This document shows, piece by piece, positions 44,017-56,483 of a DNA stretch of 64,000 nt (the first letter of the stretch is position 1; every line of letters begins with the position of its first letter). The notes beneath the pieces are model-generated. The model did not search any database. It was not told where the DNA came from and was given only the letters and a program-made list of their open reading frames with translations. Location of the stretch: positions 1 through 64,000 of the forward strand of contig JAJOHG010000026.1 of NCBI GenBank assembly GCA_021029095.1, given 5' to 3'. Origin of the DNA: Phellopilus nigrolimitatus. Taxonomy: Eukaryota > Basidiomycota > Agaricomycetes > Hymenochaetales > Hymenochaetaceae. The position numbers and the translations under genes are program-made.

Positions 44017-44622
44017 ATGTCCTCCGACTCCAAACCCGAATTCGAGCCCGGCGTCCTCTACGTTGTCCTCCTCCACCGGGGCGATAATCACTCGTGGCAC
44101 TGTGCCCTCTTCCTTCCAGGCGCCACCATCAACGTGGCACTCACCGACGCCGAAATGCCCGAGCAAGAGGCGCCCGAACAAGAGACGCCCGAACAAGAGA
44201 CATCCGAGCATGAGACGCCCGAGCACGGCGGGCTCATATTCCACTGCACGAACAAGAACGCCGAGGATCGGTGGACGTACGAGGTGACCTCGCCGCGTGC
44301 GCTCGGGCTCGCGACGCGCCTCGTGCTCGGCGCGCGGCTCGCGGACCTGTCGCTGTTCGGCGCGCTCGACGACGTCGCGGAGAGCGTCGAGCAGGTGCTG
44401 CGCGCGGTGCACGTTCAGCCACACGCGCACCGCACCATGTTCAACTGCCGCACGTGGATGCTCGCAGGCGTCGCGGCGCTGGACGACGTCGGCTTCATCA
44501 CATGCGAGGACATCGACGCGCTCGAGCGCGAGCTCATCACCGGCGCGATGTTCGCGGCGCAGAAATACAAGGAAGACGGGAGCCACATGATGATCACCTC
44601 CCGGCGCTGCGAGGATGGCTGA
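44017..44622 (+). CDS. Small agaric-type family protein with Glu/Pro repeats (201 residues)
   Basis: Single-exon gene starting MSSDSKPEFEPGVLYVVLL. It carries the family motifs RGDNHSWHCALFLPG, GLIFHCTNKN with RWTYEV, FNCRTWMLAGVAALDD, and CEDIDALERELI with SRRCEDG at the end. Residues about 47-69 are an inserted array of five-residue Pro-Glu-Gln/His-Glu-x repeats, absent from the paralogue at 42087. High G+C at third positions and a TATA box suggest an active gene. The His...Asn-Cys pair would be the candidate active site if the papain-like inference is right. Confidence 0.75.
   Translation: MSSDSKPEFEPGVLYVVLLHRGDNHSWHCALFLPGATINVALTDAEMPEQEAPEQETPEQETSEHETPEHGGLIFHCTNKNAEDRWTYEVTSPRALGLATRLVLGARLADLSLFGALDDVAESVEQVLRAVHVQPHAHRTMFNCRTWMLAGVAALDDVGFITCEDIDALERELITGAMFAAQKYKEDGSHMMITSRRCEDG
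44155..44229 (+). repeat. 15-bp coding tandem repeat
   Basis: Five head-to-tail units of the form GCCCGAGCAAGAGAC with small changes encode Pro-Glu-Gln-Glu-x inside the gene at 44017. The region should be length-variable. Confidence 0.8.
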
Positions 44623-44819
44623 TGTTATTTTCCGCGCTTTTCCCTTCGCGGGGGACGTTCGTCCCTTCTAGCCACATGGACTCCAGTATACTTTATTTCT
44701 AGAACATAAATATCGCACCCAGTGTACAATCCGCAGTTTAAATTGCTTTGACTTTTGCTTTCAATCCCTAATACATGTTCCTCAGCCACAGTCTCGCACG
44801 AGTTTAAATCCGTCTTAAC

Positions 44820-45438
44820 TAAGATCTGACTTCTGTTCCTTGTGCTGCATAACCTCCCGAAATGCATAGACGGAAGCTTCCTCTGAGTCAGGAGTTGGAA
44901 AACACTTATAAGATAATACATAAAATTTAGAAGGCATAACGCATACCTGATTTCAGGAATTCTAATAGGGATATGCAATATGAGAAATTTCAGTATAAGG
45001 AAGCAGAATGCATTTGTCATTTCCGGCGCAATCCGGCGCAACCTTAGAACAACCCCAGCGGGTCCGAATGGCGTTCTCGCACTTCCAAAGTCTAACCAAC
45101 TCGGGCCTCGAGGGGCCGTGGGCTAGATAAGGAGCTATCACAATCGGTTAACGTCGTCGGTACCGTTTAATTCAGCAAAACAGCGGCCATGTTCACGAGA
45201 AGCGCATTGTTTCCACTTAAGAGACTTTCAGAACTGCTTTCCCACTCGCTTTCTACGTCCACTCCTTTCCCCATACCGTACCATATAGTGTACAACACTA
45301 AACGCATAACTACATGTACATGTAGTATCCTTCCTACGCACCAAATTTGTTTGTGTATCATAGTGCTTAACCTCGTATAATGTACACGTATATGCAAACC
45401 CTTCCACCGAACTCTGTGCATTAGCAGAAGTTCGACTG
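44820..45438. mobile_element. Degenerate MITE related to 2937-3644
   Basis: The right end GAAGTTCGACTG followed by TA (45427-45440) and the subterminal TTCGGTGGAAGG complement match the nested MITE of copy A. The stretch TGCATAACCTCCCGAAATGCATAGAC near 44850 matches that element's other subterminal region. The left terminus is too decayed to place exactly, and two elements may be superposed (a further end-like GAGAAATTTCAGTA is at about 44980). Confidence 0.5.
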
Positions 45439-45630
45439 TACTAGTATTCACAAGAATTACAGAGCAGATAAAGCCAGTCCCATGATAACTTACGAAACGA
45501 TAAGGGAGAGAAGAAATAGGATGAGAGAAATTTGTGAGAGATAGCGAGATAGCGAGAGAGAAAGAGAAGGAAAGTGAATATTCAACCAAGTTACAATTAT
45601 ACTCGGCTCTAGCTATGGACACTGCCCGCC

Positions 45631-48600
45631 CTAGTAACGCTCCTTGTACGCGCCATGGTGCCCCGCCGCGGCGTCCGTGCCCGTGTCGTCCGACGCACGG
45701 ACGGACGACGACGACCCGCTCCCCGCGTTCCGCGAGCTGAACGTCGTCAGGCGCACGTCCTCCCCGTACTGGTCCACGCCGTGCGGCGCCCCTGACCCGG
45801 ACACGTAGCGCGGCAACTCGCCCGCGGGCGCGAAGTTGCGCATCGCCGCGCCGCCGCCGCCGCCGCCGCCGCCTGCGGAGAACGCGGAGGATGACGAGGC
45901 GGCGCTGTGCGCGCCCGGCGCGCCCGCGCCCTCAACGCCGAAGGCCTGTGCGAAGTTGATCTTGCGCGCGTCGCTGGCGGTGCCCGCCTTCGGCGAGTGC
46001 GTGTTCGGTTCCTTGCGGAGGTAGGCGATGAAGAACCTGACCGAGCCTGCAATCTCCGTTACAAAGTCCGCTGCGAAGGAAAAAAAAAAAGACAGCAATG
46101 TTAATTTCAGAATACCTATTTCGCAAATAATAAAATGCAAACTTACCGTAATTGATGCTATCCCAGAGCGCACGCCAAATTCTGGTCTTCACGCCGGGCT
46201 CCTTGTAGGGCGTTGACGGGTACGCCCACATCATACCTGCTGCGAAGAACACCATCTATTTGCCCACGCACACCGGTCAGCGTCGAAGTGCTTTAGCATA
46301 GGGAGAAAAGCCTGACCTCGATGCAGATTGTGAGAGCCGTGAGGCCGTCTGCGATGTTCGTTTCTGTCCAGTATTGAGTTGCTAAGAAAGGAGAAAAGGA
46401 GGTAAGAGATACGGCAATTTTATAATTTCGAGACAGAACTAACCATGGATAACACGCCCCTCCAGCACACTGAACTGAGAAAAGAAAAACCGAGTTTAAC
46501 ACAAACCACGCGACAAATCATAGAATAAGAGATAGAGATACCCACCACGAACGATTGGTAGAAAGTGAACATGACGATCAGCTTGATGCACAGGAACTTC
46601 GCAAGCGGGCGGCGGCCCTTCAGCTCGTCTTTCGTCAGGCCGTAAAACATCAGCAGGCCGTATAGAGCCACTCTGTATGTGACAAAGCCAGTTAAGTGGA
46701 CAAGGACAGAAAAGAAAAGGGAAGCGGCACGCACGAAATGCTAACGCAGTCCACGATCTCGATGTACGCGTACGCAAACGAGAAGTTGAACCCGCCATTC
46801 TCACAGAGGATGTTATATTTCTGGCAAATGATCGCAATGACGGACACCACTATAATGTTCGACAACCACGGGTTCGAATATTATGCATGTTAGCGAAGGA
46901 AATAAACACGCTAGAGAATTGAAAGGACGCGGGAAGGGAAGGCACTGACAGGGTCGGACGACGACGTATTGCATGACGGACCACTGGTACACACTGTCAG
47001 CACGCAGCTCTAACGTATTTATCGCTCGCAGGTATTACCTTCACTGTATACATGAAATACGCCTGTCAGAATCCATAATGAAGTCAGATACATGTCTTTT
47101 CCCAAGAACGAAAGGAAAAATCTACCTTCGTAGGGCGGTACCTCCAGCAGCAAAACTACATTCCAAGCAGGGTCAGACAAGAGCGGTTTAAACTTGAAGG
47201 AAGAAACGCAACTGGAATAGGCAGGGCCCGCTTGTCCTTCCGCTCGAGGGCCTTGCGAGCATCATGTTCGACCGCGGTGGATGCAACGTATTCGATGATC
47301 AGAAGTCTATTTCAAAGACAATCAGAGGGTTGTTCAGAGAACACGACCGAGGGAGAAGCGTACAGAAAGGCAGAGATCGTTATTGCCTGAGACGAACGGT
47401 GGGCATTAAGAAATCTCCGTCTGCGGATAATAAAGCACAAGACAAGAGACAGACCTCGTAAACTAGAAACGCGAGGAATAAGCCGAAGTCATTCAAGCCA
47501 ATGAGCAGAACCAGTACTCACCGACCTCGATAAGTTCATAGTATGTGTAGCTCCGGAAGAAACGGTAGGAGAAGAAGGAGATAATGGCGTAGACGGGGGG
47601 CATGTACAATATTCGTATGCTGGGAGCGCAAGCGTTGCATTACCGTCAGCTCGCGCACCCGGGAGACTCGTGGAAACGGAGAAGCAATAAACACACATTT
47701 GGCGCTGCTCGGCTGCATTGGAGTAATTTCTGGCGCAGAAGGGAGAAGCGGATTCAGCTGCAAGGCACAGGCGTGTTCTGGGTTCAGCGAAGAGACGCAC
47801 CGTGCGTGCGAGAGGACGCTTATGGCGGATATTATGAGAGTCTATATTCGCGGAGAAGGGGATGTGGATGAGTAAAGGGTTCTTTCTGTGCAGCACAGCA
47901 TTGATTCGCGGGAGAAGGCGATGGGATAAGAGAGGAGGGTCAGCGGGGGCCATTGCCCCTGAACGTCAGCTTTTATGAGAAACGGGCTGCGGACACGCGG
48001 GTCGCACGGAAGCATGCTGCCGAGGGCAGGACTTCGCAGCCGGACGGGGGAACGTCGGTGGACGATACAGCGAGCGGCAGGTTCTTGCTCGTAACGAGGG
48101 CGTGCCTGGCTCGACTGAGACTCGCATGGCGACGGCAAGCATCGGATAAGCGCACCAAGCAAAGTGCGCCAGCGGCTCCTGCGAGCCGTTTCTCGAGCGG
48201 CCGCGCCGCCACAAGTCCATTGTCTGTTCCCCCGCGCTCCGGCGGGCCCGTGTGTCCCGATCCCCAGGCCATCGTTCCCGCTGCACTGAACGAACGAGCG
48301 ATTGTAGTAGCGCGTGGCAGAGGCGCCGGAAGGCTAGTTTGTATGAAAGCGACGTCCGGAGCGCTGGCGTAGACTAGACGCCCGGCGAGTTCGATCTGCG
48401 TCTAGTGTCCCAAGACGTGCCATCCGTAGATACCACCTCCCAATCCCTCATCCCGCCGATCACATCTCCAAGGTCCCCCAGCAAGCAGAAAGAAAAAAAG
48501 CAAACGCAGAGAGTAAGACCGAGAGCACTCACCAGGGCAGCACACCCGCCAGAGATCGCCCAGCCCACGCGGTGCGCGTCCCAGTCGATGCCGTCCGAGG

Positions 48601-48655
48601 ACCAGAACGAGGTCTGGTCCGTCGTGAGCGTGTTGTCGGACGGGCACGAACCCAT
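45631..48655 (-). CDS. TMEM184/OST-alpha (DUF300) membrane protein
   Basis: Multi-exon minus-strand gene, seven-helix organic-solute-transporter-alpha/TMEM184 family. Exon 1 starts MGSCPSDNTLTTD at 48655 and includes a membrane segment (VGWAISGGCAALV). Family motifs follow in order: IRILYMPPVYAIISFFSYRF, YYELIEV, LLIIEYVAST, LERKDKRALP, YFMYTVKWSVMQYVVVRP, YNILCENGGFNFSFAYAYIEIVD, VALYGLLMFYGLTKDELKGRRPLAKFLCIKLIVMF within the 46,560-46,700 exon, EGRVIHA, TQYWTETNIADGLTALTICIE and MVFFAAGMMWAYP. The C-terminus is a Gly-rich, Ser-rich cytosolic tail. A TATA-like TTTATAAG lies about 60 bases before the ATG. Confidence 0.85.
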
Positions 48656-49548
48656 CGTTTAATTTCTGCCTTTGCGGAGTGTTTCGGTCGGTGTGTGAGG
48701 CAGGCTGGTTCTTATAAATAGCAAATAGTTGTGAGCGTGAGTGTTGAGTACTGAGCGTGTGCGCGGGAGCTGCGAAAGAGACTATGTACTTTGGAGGCCG
48801 AAAGAGTTGTAGGATCGGACTTGTCTCACTCAGTCCGCTCGGGTCCGTTCAAACGGACAAGGCGCAGCGATTGGGTATCGATATCGGTATCTGGAGCAGC
48901 AAGCGCAGAAACAAAGGCAAAAGTAAAGGTAAAAAGAAAAGAAAGGAGAATATATAAAACAGCTGAGAAGCAAAGAGGACCGGGGACAGCAAAGTAAGAG
49001 GTCGAAGGTGTATATATGTTATGATATAGTGGGGAAATTGGGGATGGGGACTAGCTAGTACTAGTATTGCACGTCGCTCGGGTTGCAGCGGGGTCGATGC
49101 TGTGTGCACTGCAGTGGCATGTTTTCGGGCTTCGGGAGCGCGGACGTGCTCGGCTAATCGTAAGCGGCGGCCTTGGCTATTTACGCAGTACTCCTCCCAA
49201 CCTTGTTCTTTCAAATCCATGGCGCCCACGATTATCTTCAGAAAAATAAAACAGATTTGCGATATGTTAGGTATGCATGCATGTATCAGTTATACATAAG
49301 AATACTAGAGAAATAAACGAAGAACTCGACGTCAGTGTCACTGTTAGGCGGAATCGTCCAAATCCAGATTCTTTCAAATTCAAATTCATTTCATCCCGCA
49401 GCACAGGGGCTATGTATCATCTGCAAGGACAAATGGAAATTATGAGAGCGAGGCATATAAAAATAGCGAGACATCTAAATGGTAGATCCGGAGTTACACA
49501 GGTATAATGTCGTGAGCGAGAAAACGAGAAAAGTGAAAGTGACGAGCG
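48656..49548. other. Promoter region of TMEM184 gene and permease 3' flank
   Basis: No gene. The minus-strand TATA-like motif is at about 48711-48719. The remainder is purine-rich or A+T-rich without a recognisable element. Confidence 0.45.
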
Positions 49549-52070
49549 TCAGCGCGACAGCTTCCTGTCGAGCTCCAGCTTCCCCTCTGCCTCCAATTTC
49601 TCCAGCATCCCCGGCTCTGTGACGTCCACGCCCATCTCTTCCGCTGCAATACAAGAATAACAAAATAAAATAAAGTCAGCGAACAATAAAACAAATAAAA
49701 CAAATCCCAACTCCTGCCGCAAACAAAGAAACAAAGAAACAAAAAAGGAAACGCACCCGCAATCTGCTTCACCGGCCCGCGGAACCAGCGGCGTGCGCTG
49801 AGGACCCAGAACGAGAGCGCGTACGTGGCGACGATGCCCACGGCGACGACCGCGTAGTTCAGCGTCTGCGCGCCGACGGGGTTCAGCTGCGGCAGCACGA
49901 ACACGATCGCGATGAGCGCGATCCACGCGACCGCCAGGCCCGCGACGCACTCCGAGGCCGCGCCGAGGTGGAACGGCCCCTTGACGAACTTGCGCCGGTA
50001 GACGAGGCGCAGCGCAATTGGGATGGCTATGCATAGGAGGTTAGGAGCAGGTAGGAGCGAAGGGGCGGAGGGGGTGTACCGTAGGAGACGTATAGCCCGA
50101 TCGTTGCGATGCTCGTTGCTGCGGAGAACGCGACCGTGCTCCCCAGGCTCGGCAGGCCGAGGATGAAGCTTAGCGTGCACGCTAGCCACACTATTCCGTT
50201 ACATTAAAAAACATGCCGACATTTCAATAAAATAAAATGAGAAGGACACTCACCGGTGCGCACTGGCGACTTACGCCGCGCGCTCACTTTGTGAAAGAAC
50301 TTGTGCCCTGGCAGCGCGCCGTCCCGCGAGAAGGCGTACATCATGCGCGAGTTCGAGGTTACCGAGAACGTGCTGCACAAAATATTTTGTTTTCAGAGTT
50401 CAATAGTAGGGGGGAACCGGACGCACGCACCCACACATGAACATCGCGCCAATGACGATAACCATCAGCACGATCGCGCCCTTCTCGCCGACAGTGTCCA
50501 GGAAGATCTGCGCGACAGGCTCGCCCGTCGCCGACCCGACGGTCGCCGTGTAGTCCTGGATGGAGAACAGCAGGCCCAGCACGAGGATCCACCCGAGCAC
50601 GGCGGACACGCCGATCGCCGTGACGATCCCCAGCGGGCCCGCCATCGCCGCGTTGTGCGTCTCCTCTGTCATCTTTTCCCGGAAGCGAGTCAGCGGGGAT
50701 AGCACATAAGAAAGAGGAAACGGAGGGCGGCGCGGAACGTACGTGCGCGCTGCCGTCGAACCCCGTGAGGGTGTACTGCGCCATAAGGATGCCGATGACC
50801 GCGACGTACCCCTTGCTCGCGCGCTGCGCCCAGCCATCGGCGGTCGAGCCGTCCGGCTGCACGACGCCCGTGCCGTCGATAAATTCGGTGAACACCCACG
50901 CTGCGGACTGGTGCGTGGGCGCGGCGGCGAGCACGGCGATGACGATCGCGAGCGTCCCGAGCCCGTGCCACCAGACCGAGACGTTGTTGATGTACTTCAG
51001 GATATGCACGCCGAACGTGTTGATCAGGCCTATATAGAGGGGAGATTAGACCTCGCCGGAGCGATTTGGATGCTTGATTTCTCTTTCTCTTTCTTTGGCT
51101 CACCCTGCGCGATCAGCACGGCCGCGTACACGCCGATATTCGTCCTTGCGGTCGGCTCGAACCCCGTGTTGAACGTAGCAATCGTCGAAATGAAGTTGGC
51201 GCAGCCGAAGCTATCGCAGTATTTTAGGAGGCCATTCAGCGCGATCGCGTCTATTAGTATAGTTCCTGGAGATCGTACATACCTGATACCCGTTGTGACT
51301 GCGACCTGGCCAAGGAGGTTAAACCAGCCGGTGATCCACGACGCGAACGCAGCGTGCTGCGGCTCCGAGAGCATCGCCGCCCAGAAATACGGCCCACCGC
51401 TCGTCGGGTGCGCGCTGCAGACCTCTGTTTCATACTTTGAGTAAATATGGGCACGGCGACGAAAAAATGCAATCACTGGCACGCACCGGCCATGGCGAGC
51501 CCGACCAGCATTGTGAAGAACGAGACGACGACCCATCCCCAGACCATGACCACGGGTCCTCCGGTCGTCTACAAGCTCCCACTCTGTTCAACGTTATATT
51601 GCAGGGAGATGCGGAGCTGCGGAGACTCACGAGACCATAGAGGAAGAGTGAGGCGACGCCTGTGATGACGCTAATAATCGAGAACGAGACGCCAAAATTC
51701 TAGTTATTGGATTAACAGTAAATTAGCTTGAAATTCGTGAGGTGTAGATGCAGCAAATCTGGCAGTGATAGATATAAGAGATGCATAACCAATGAACAAG
51801 ACTTCGTGACGATCACTCGAGCTGCCTTTGGTCCAGAGACGAACTACCAGAAGTCCCGCACAAACACAAGAGGATAATCGCACCTGGAGCAAACTCAAAT
51901 CACGTCTGCGCGAATCCAGCGTAAAGTATATATAAGTAAAATTCCACAACGAATCCACGGAAAACGCACCTGAGCTCCTGCTTGTACCCCATGCGCGCGA
52001 GATCTGCCTCGTCCCCGACGAACGTCGTCCCGCTGAGCTCCTTCTCGTCAGCCATCTTCCCGTCGGCCAT
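49549..52070 (-). CDS. Amino-acid/GABA-type permease (APC superfamily)
   Basis: Twelve-helix transporter of the fungal GABA/choline/bidirectional amino-acid permease group (Uga4-like). Start MADGKMADEKELSG at 52070; the inner Met at 52055 is an alternative. Diagnostic segments are MGYKQEL, EVCSAHPTSGGPYFWAAML, FASWITGWFNLLGQVAVT, GVHILKYINNVSVWWHG, LTGFDGSAHMTEETHNAA across an intron, GPLGIVTAIGVSAVLGWIL, FSVTSNSRMMYAFSRDGALPG, FHKVSARRKSPVRTVWLAC and ECVAGLAVAWIALIAIVFVLP. The soluble tail ends DRKLSR at 49549. At least seven introns. The plasma or vacuolar membrane location cannot be decided from sequence. Confidence 0.88.
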
Positions 52071-52607
52071 CTTCCCGGGCCTCTGTGTGTACAGCTTCTG
52101 TGTGTGTGGCTCTTAGCGGCGGTTTTGCAAAGCTAGCGCGGATGGCGAGCGACGGTGAGCAGACTCCACCGGAGGCAAAAGCAGCGCAAGGGAGGATAAG
52201 AACCCGGACCGTGTGCGTATTTATTCTTTCATGGCGCTGACCATACATATGCGCGCTCAGATTTGATATGCATAAAGTAACGTGTTGCGGTTTCGAGATA
52301 AAGATAAGAGTGCAAGTTCTTCTTCTGCTACGCGCGCGATAAACCTCCTGTTATCTTGGTTGTGGCCATTGCGGAAAACGGCGGAACAACGTCGACACGC
52401 GAGCTTGCGCTCAAGGACGGTCGAGTCGAGCAGATAGGCGGATCAGAAGGTCTAGCAGATGCAGATTCTCAGTCGTTGCAGCAGCGTTGCATGATCAAAA
52501 AAGGAGATTTTCGCAAGGACATCCTCAGGAGTAGAAAAACATTATACAAGACATTCATCAATTTTTTGTTCATTTACTGTTATACACGCTCTCGACGTAC
52601 TTCTAGC
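52071..52607. other. Intergenic
   Basis: Upstream region of the permease and 3' flank of the bromodomain gene; no gene seen. Confidence 0.4.
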
Positions 52608-55600
52608 CTACGAACCCAGTGTGGGCACGATATGCCGAATATGCAGCGGGACCAGCTCCGGCGGCAGACGCGCGATCCGGTCGATCGGCGCGCGCTTCGC
52701 GACAGCGATCAGGTTCAGCCGTGTCCGCCGCGCTAGCGCAACCTCCACCTCGTCGCCCTTCTCTGCACTTGCGCCTGCAGTTGTAATCGTCCCGTCTCCG
52801 TCTGCATCTGCGGCCGCATCTGTGTCAGACCCAGAGCCGCCCTGCATGCGCCGGCCGAGCTCCCGCAGCGCCTCCGCACCCGCGAGTAGCGCGTGCTCGA
52901 TCGCTCCCGCCGTATCATGATAGGCTCCAACGCTCGCACCAGAGGTATGTGCGCCCTGCTCTTGTCCGCCCACGGGAGCCGGTAGTGTGTTGCCGCCGAC
53001 GGCAGGCGCAGACGCAGAAGACGTAGGCGGAGCCTGGTACTCCCTCCCAGCCCATTCATTCTCCGCGACGAACAGCTCGTCCGGCGCGTGCAGCAGTGCC
53101 GCGATGTCGATCTGTGCCAATGGGTCCGCGAGATCCTGGAGTTCCCTCATCTTCGCACGCGTCCCGGTCTTGTCCTGCCCTGCGAACGCGAGGTAGCGCG
53201 CCAGCCCTCGCGCGTCCGAGGCTGCGTCGGCACCACCGGAGAGCGCGTGCGCCGTGGCACGTAAGACAGCGTGGTTGCCTTGCGTGAGCTCGTCGACGAT
53301 GTGCGTCTCGACCCACTGCGCGAGCGGCATGCCTAAGCATCCAGGAAGAACGGACGCCTCCGTCTCCTGTTTCACTCGGCCGTTGCACTCACCCACGAAC
53401 TCCGCAAGACTGCGGAAGTACGCAAGTCCATCGACACCTCCATACACGACGTCACGAATATACTCGTCTGCATCTAACACGCCTTCTGTGTCATCATCCG
53501 TAGCCGTCGGAGGTGCAGCAGGGGGTTCGCGTCTCTCAATACTTGTTCTGATCTGCTGCAATATCTTCTCATTGCTCCCAAACAATTCCTCAAAGTTGTC
53601 GGCCTTCAAGCCGTTCTCCGCCGCGAGCGTGCCCAGGAGCGTGGCAAACGGACCATAGTCCGACGCCTCAACACGCCGCCGCTTCGCCTGTGGTCCGCTC
53701 TGTGCGCCGTCATCCTCCTCTTCCCGCGCACGGGTAGCTCGCGGCGGGTTGCGCAGGATCGTCCAATGGCGCAGCTTCTTGTTCCCGATCTGCGCTGTCG
53801 ACGTTGGAGGGTTCGCAAAGTTGTGTTTGCCTGCATCTGCAAAGATGGTAGACAGCGCCTTCGGAGGAACGGCTATTGGGCCTTGCGCATTCTGGCTAGA
53901 CTGATCATCCTGCTTCTCGTCAGAAGTTTGCGAACCTTCCACTGGTGCAGGTGTACCCTCCACTAGCTCTGGGGGGACAGGCTGTGTGCTGATGAGTGGG
54001 ACGAGGTTTGGGAGAGAGGGAGGATCAGGAACGAGTTGTTGAAGAATCGTGAAAGGATGCTCCACTGTCGTGCAAATAAGTAACCATCACCACTTATTGA
54101 GACGTTATGCACACACTTTCAGTATAATCGAGACTACCGTCCGCCGCAAGAGGCGGGCCTTCCTTTTCCCGCTTTAATCTCTCCTTTTTTGTACGGAACT
54201 TCTTTCCTACAGAACAAATCTTAGTATACAAGTTGCTTACACAGGATATTTTCGTACCTCTGAGCTTCAACTCAATCATCAACGCAGCTTCCTCGCTGCA
54301 GGGCGGAAACGCTCCAATGCCGTCCTTGAACCCTGGAAGGTGCCCGCCCTCCTCCCAGCTCTCCGTTACTACGGGCGCCTTTTTCGCCCTGGAGCTTCTT
54401 TTTGCCTTCTCGACGGGCACACTGCTCATGCCTGGAACGGACGAGACGACGCTCGGGCTTCGCGCGCGGCTCGGTCCACGCCGGCTAGCATTGTCTTCCT
54501 GGCTCGTCGCCGCAGTCATTGGCGGTGCAGAAACCTCAGCAGTCGAGTTTCCTGTGAGATTCGATGTGGTGGGCACGGGTTCCTCGTCTGCGACTACATC
54601 AATCGTCCAATCTGTCTCGTACTCAATGACTTGTGTCGAGGAACGAGTGATCTGGTCAATGCCCCAGGCCTCGATTTTCGAGGCCTCAACGTGGTAGAGC
54701 GATCCTGGAGGGTTGAAAGCCTTAGCATTTGACGTGACCAGACAGAAGTCGTCCTAAAGCATATTTAGCATGGAGCAGAGTGAGAGCATCCAGAGGACAT
54801 ACTTTGAATTGCTCGAGTGATCGGTACCTCCCCTTTTCCACCTTCTCCGTCATCGTCCCAAAATCCATCGGATGCTTCACCACATCGGAGTATCCTGTGA
54901 CTTTAGATTGGTCCACAGGCTGAAGGAAGAATGCATAGTCGTCTTTTCTGCAATCAGAAGTGAGTATTCGGTTATAAAAACCAGACTGAGCCGCCGACCT
55001 TTTAACATTGGCAATGAGCCTTGACAACACTTCTTTAAGAGGCTTCAGCTTGACCGGCCTAGGTACCTTAACCTTCGGAGGCGGCGGTGGGCGTGCAGGA
55101 CGCGAGGAAGCCGGACGGGAAGGAGGATGGAGTTCCACCGTCTGCACGCTGACGGGCAGCGGCGGCGACGCTCGCACTGGCGAATCGACCTGCATAGCAT
55201 CGGGTTCAACGACATTGACTATGCTCGGTCTTGGGGGCCTGATTTTGATCTTCGGTCTTGGTTTCTTGTCATCGCTTGCATCCCGGGTGAGAGCGGGCGA
55301 GTCGACAGACGAGCTGGCTACTGAGGAGCTTGAAGTGGCCGCCTTGAGCTTGAGCGATGGGATTGTGAGTGTGATGCGTCTTGTCGGAGCTGCAGGCACT
55401 GCCGATGATGAAGACGACGCAATCGCCGACTCGTGTGGCCGACGGGGAAGGGATGGCGAGGACATTGCTCGTCGTCGAAGACAGCGTTGAGATGCTTGGT
55501 CAACATACGTAAACAACATCCGAATCCGGTCTTGCCGAGATTTGCCATCGAGCCACACTCTCCTCGAAGCTCATTTGTAAGCATTAGGTCGCGAAGACTT

Positions 55601-55623
55601 CGGGATTGGACCAACTCGGCCAT
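52608..55623 (-). CDS. Bromodomain protein, BRD7/BRD9-like
   Basis: Nuclear acetyl-lysine reader. The likely start MAELVQSRSLRDLML at 55623 joins PMSSPSLPRRP by a 41-base intron (GTATGT...GACGAG); a start at 55463 is possible. A Ser/Pro-rich N-terminus leads to the single bromodomain near residues 195-290: LSRLIANVKR | KDDYAFFLQPVDQ, GYSDVVKHPMDFGTM, VEKGRYRSLEQFK | DDFCLVTSNAKAFNPPGSLYH. The acetyl-lysine-contacting Asn is in SNAKAFN. The FKDGIGAFPP and KFRTKKERLKREKEG segments and a long C-terminus (ending VPTLGS) follow. In animals BRD7/9 belong to SWI/SNF-type remodelers; a similar role here is inference. Confidence 0.8.
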
Positions 55624-56483
55624 AATTTAGAGATGTCTCTGCCTTCTTTTTATATTATATCTAACTACTTCATTTACTTACACAATACAATATACATGTA
55701 CATCACTTTTTTATGCCATATCCAGCAACAATTTTTACTAAACAGAAGAAAAGACAGTGAGAAGCAGACGAAGTGCTTCAAATCGGAATGGCCCAGAAGA
55801 TGGCTTTGGAATTCGTAAACGCTCCTTCCAACAATAATCAAAAATGATGGCTGATGATTTCAACTCTATGCACGCGATTCTTTATACGATCTATTATTGC
55901 TACGAACTCTTGAATCCCTTCGTTTTACGTCCGCCGATGAGCATTTTTAGATTCTCAATAGTCAGGACCAACATCCGAAGGGTAAGCACATGGAAGAAGA
56001 TTCGCCCGTCTGAGCCCTCTTTTCTCATCTTTTCCGGTGTAATTCAATCTCAGAATGATTCACGTGTGTTCCGCGTTTTTCTTTCTCTTGACCAAGCCTT
56101 CTTTCATTAGTTTATTTTCTATCTCTTTCATGTGAGTCGCCGGACTGCAACAAATTATGGTACAACCGTCGAGACGGGGGCTATACGGAAATCTCTCCGT
56201 GCTCATACGATTATTGCTTTAAGAGATACACATTTGATTGCCTTTGAACTAAGGTGCTCTTTTCATTAATGAATCACCATGCCCTCAAATCCCTAAATAC
56301 GGAATTGAAACTTAGTCGCGCGCTCCGTCGCGGTGCCTCGAGAACCAAAAGTATAACGACGGCTTCCGACGCACGATCCATCCACATGCTCTGAAATTAA
56401 TGCACGCCTAAGCGCTCGTGCGTCGTAAGCACATGAAACATGGTTTTTCGTATACTCATTTTATCAAGAAGCTTTCATTCAAC
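55624..56483. other. Intergenic, A+T rich
   Basis: No recognisable gene; the open frame at 55844-56110 has no motif. Confidence 0.4.

Noticed and set aside
47953..48372. Open frames on both strands between exons of the TMEM184 gene
   Set aside because: The stretch lies between exon 1 and the LYMPPVYA exon of the membrane protein and the frames are mutually overlapping; more likely a long intron.
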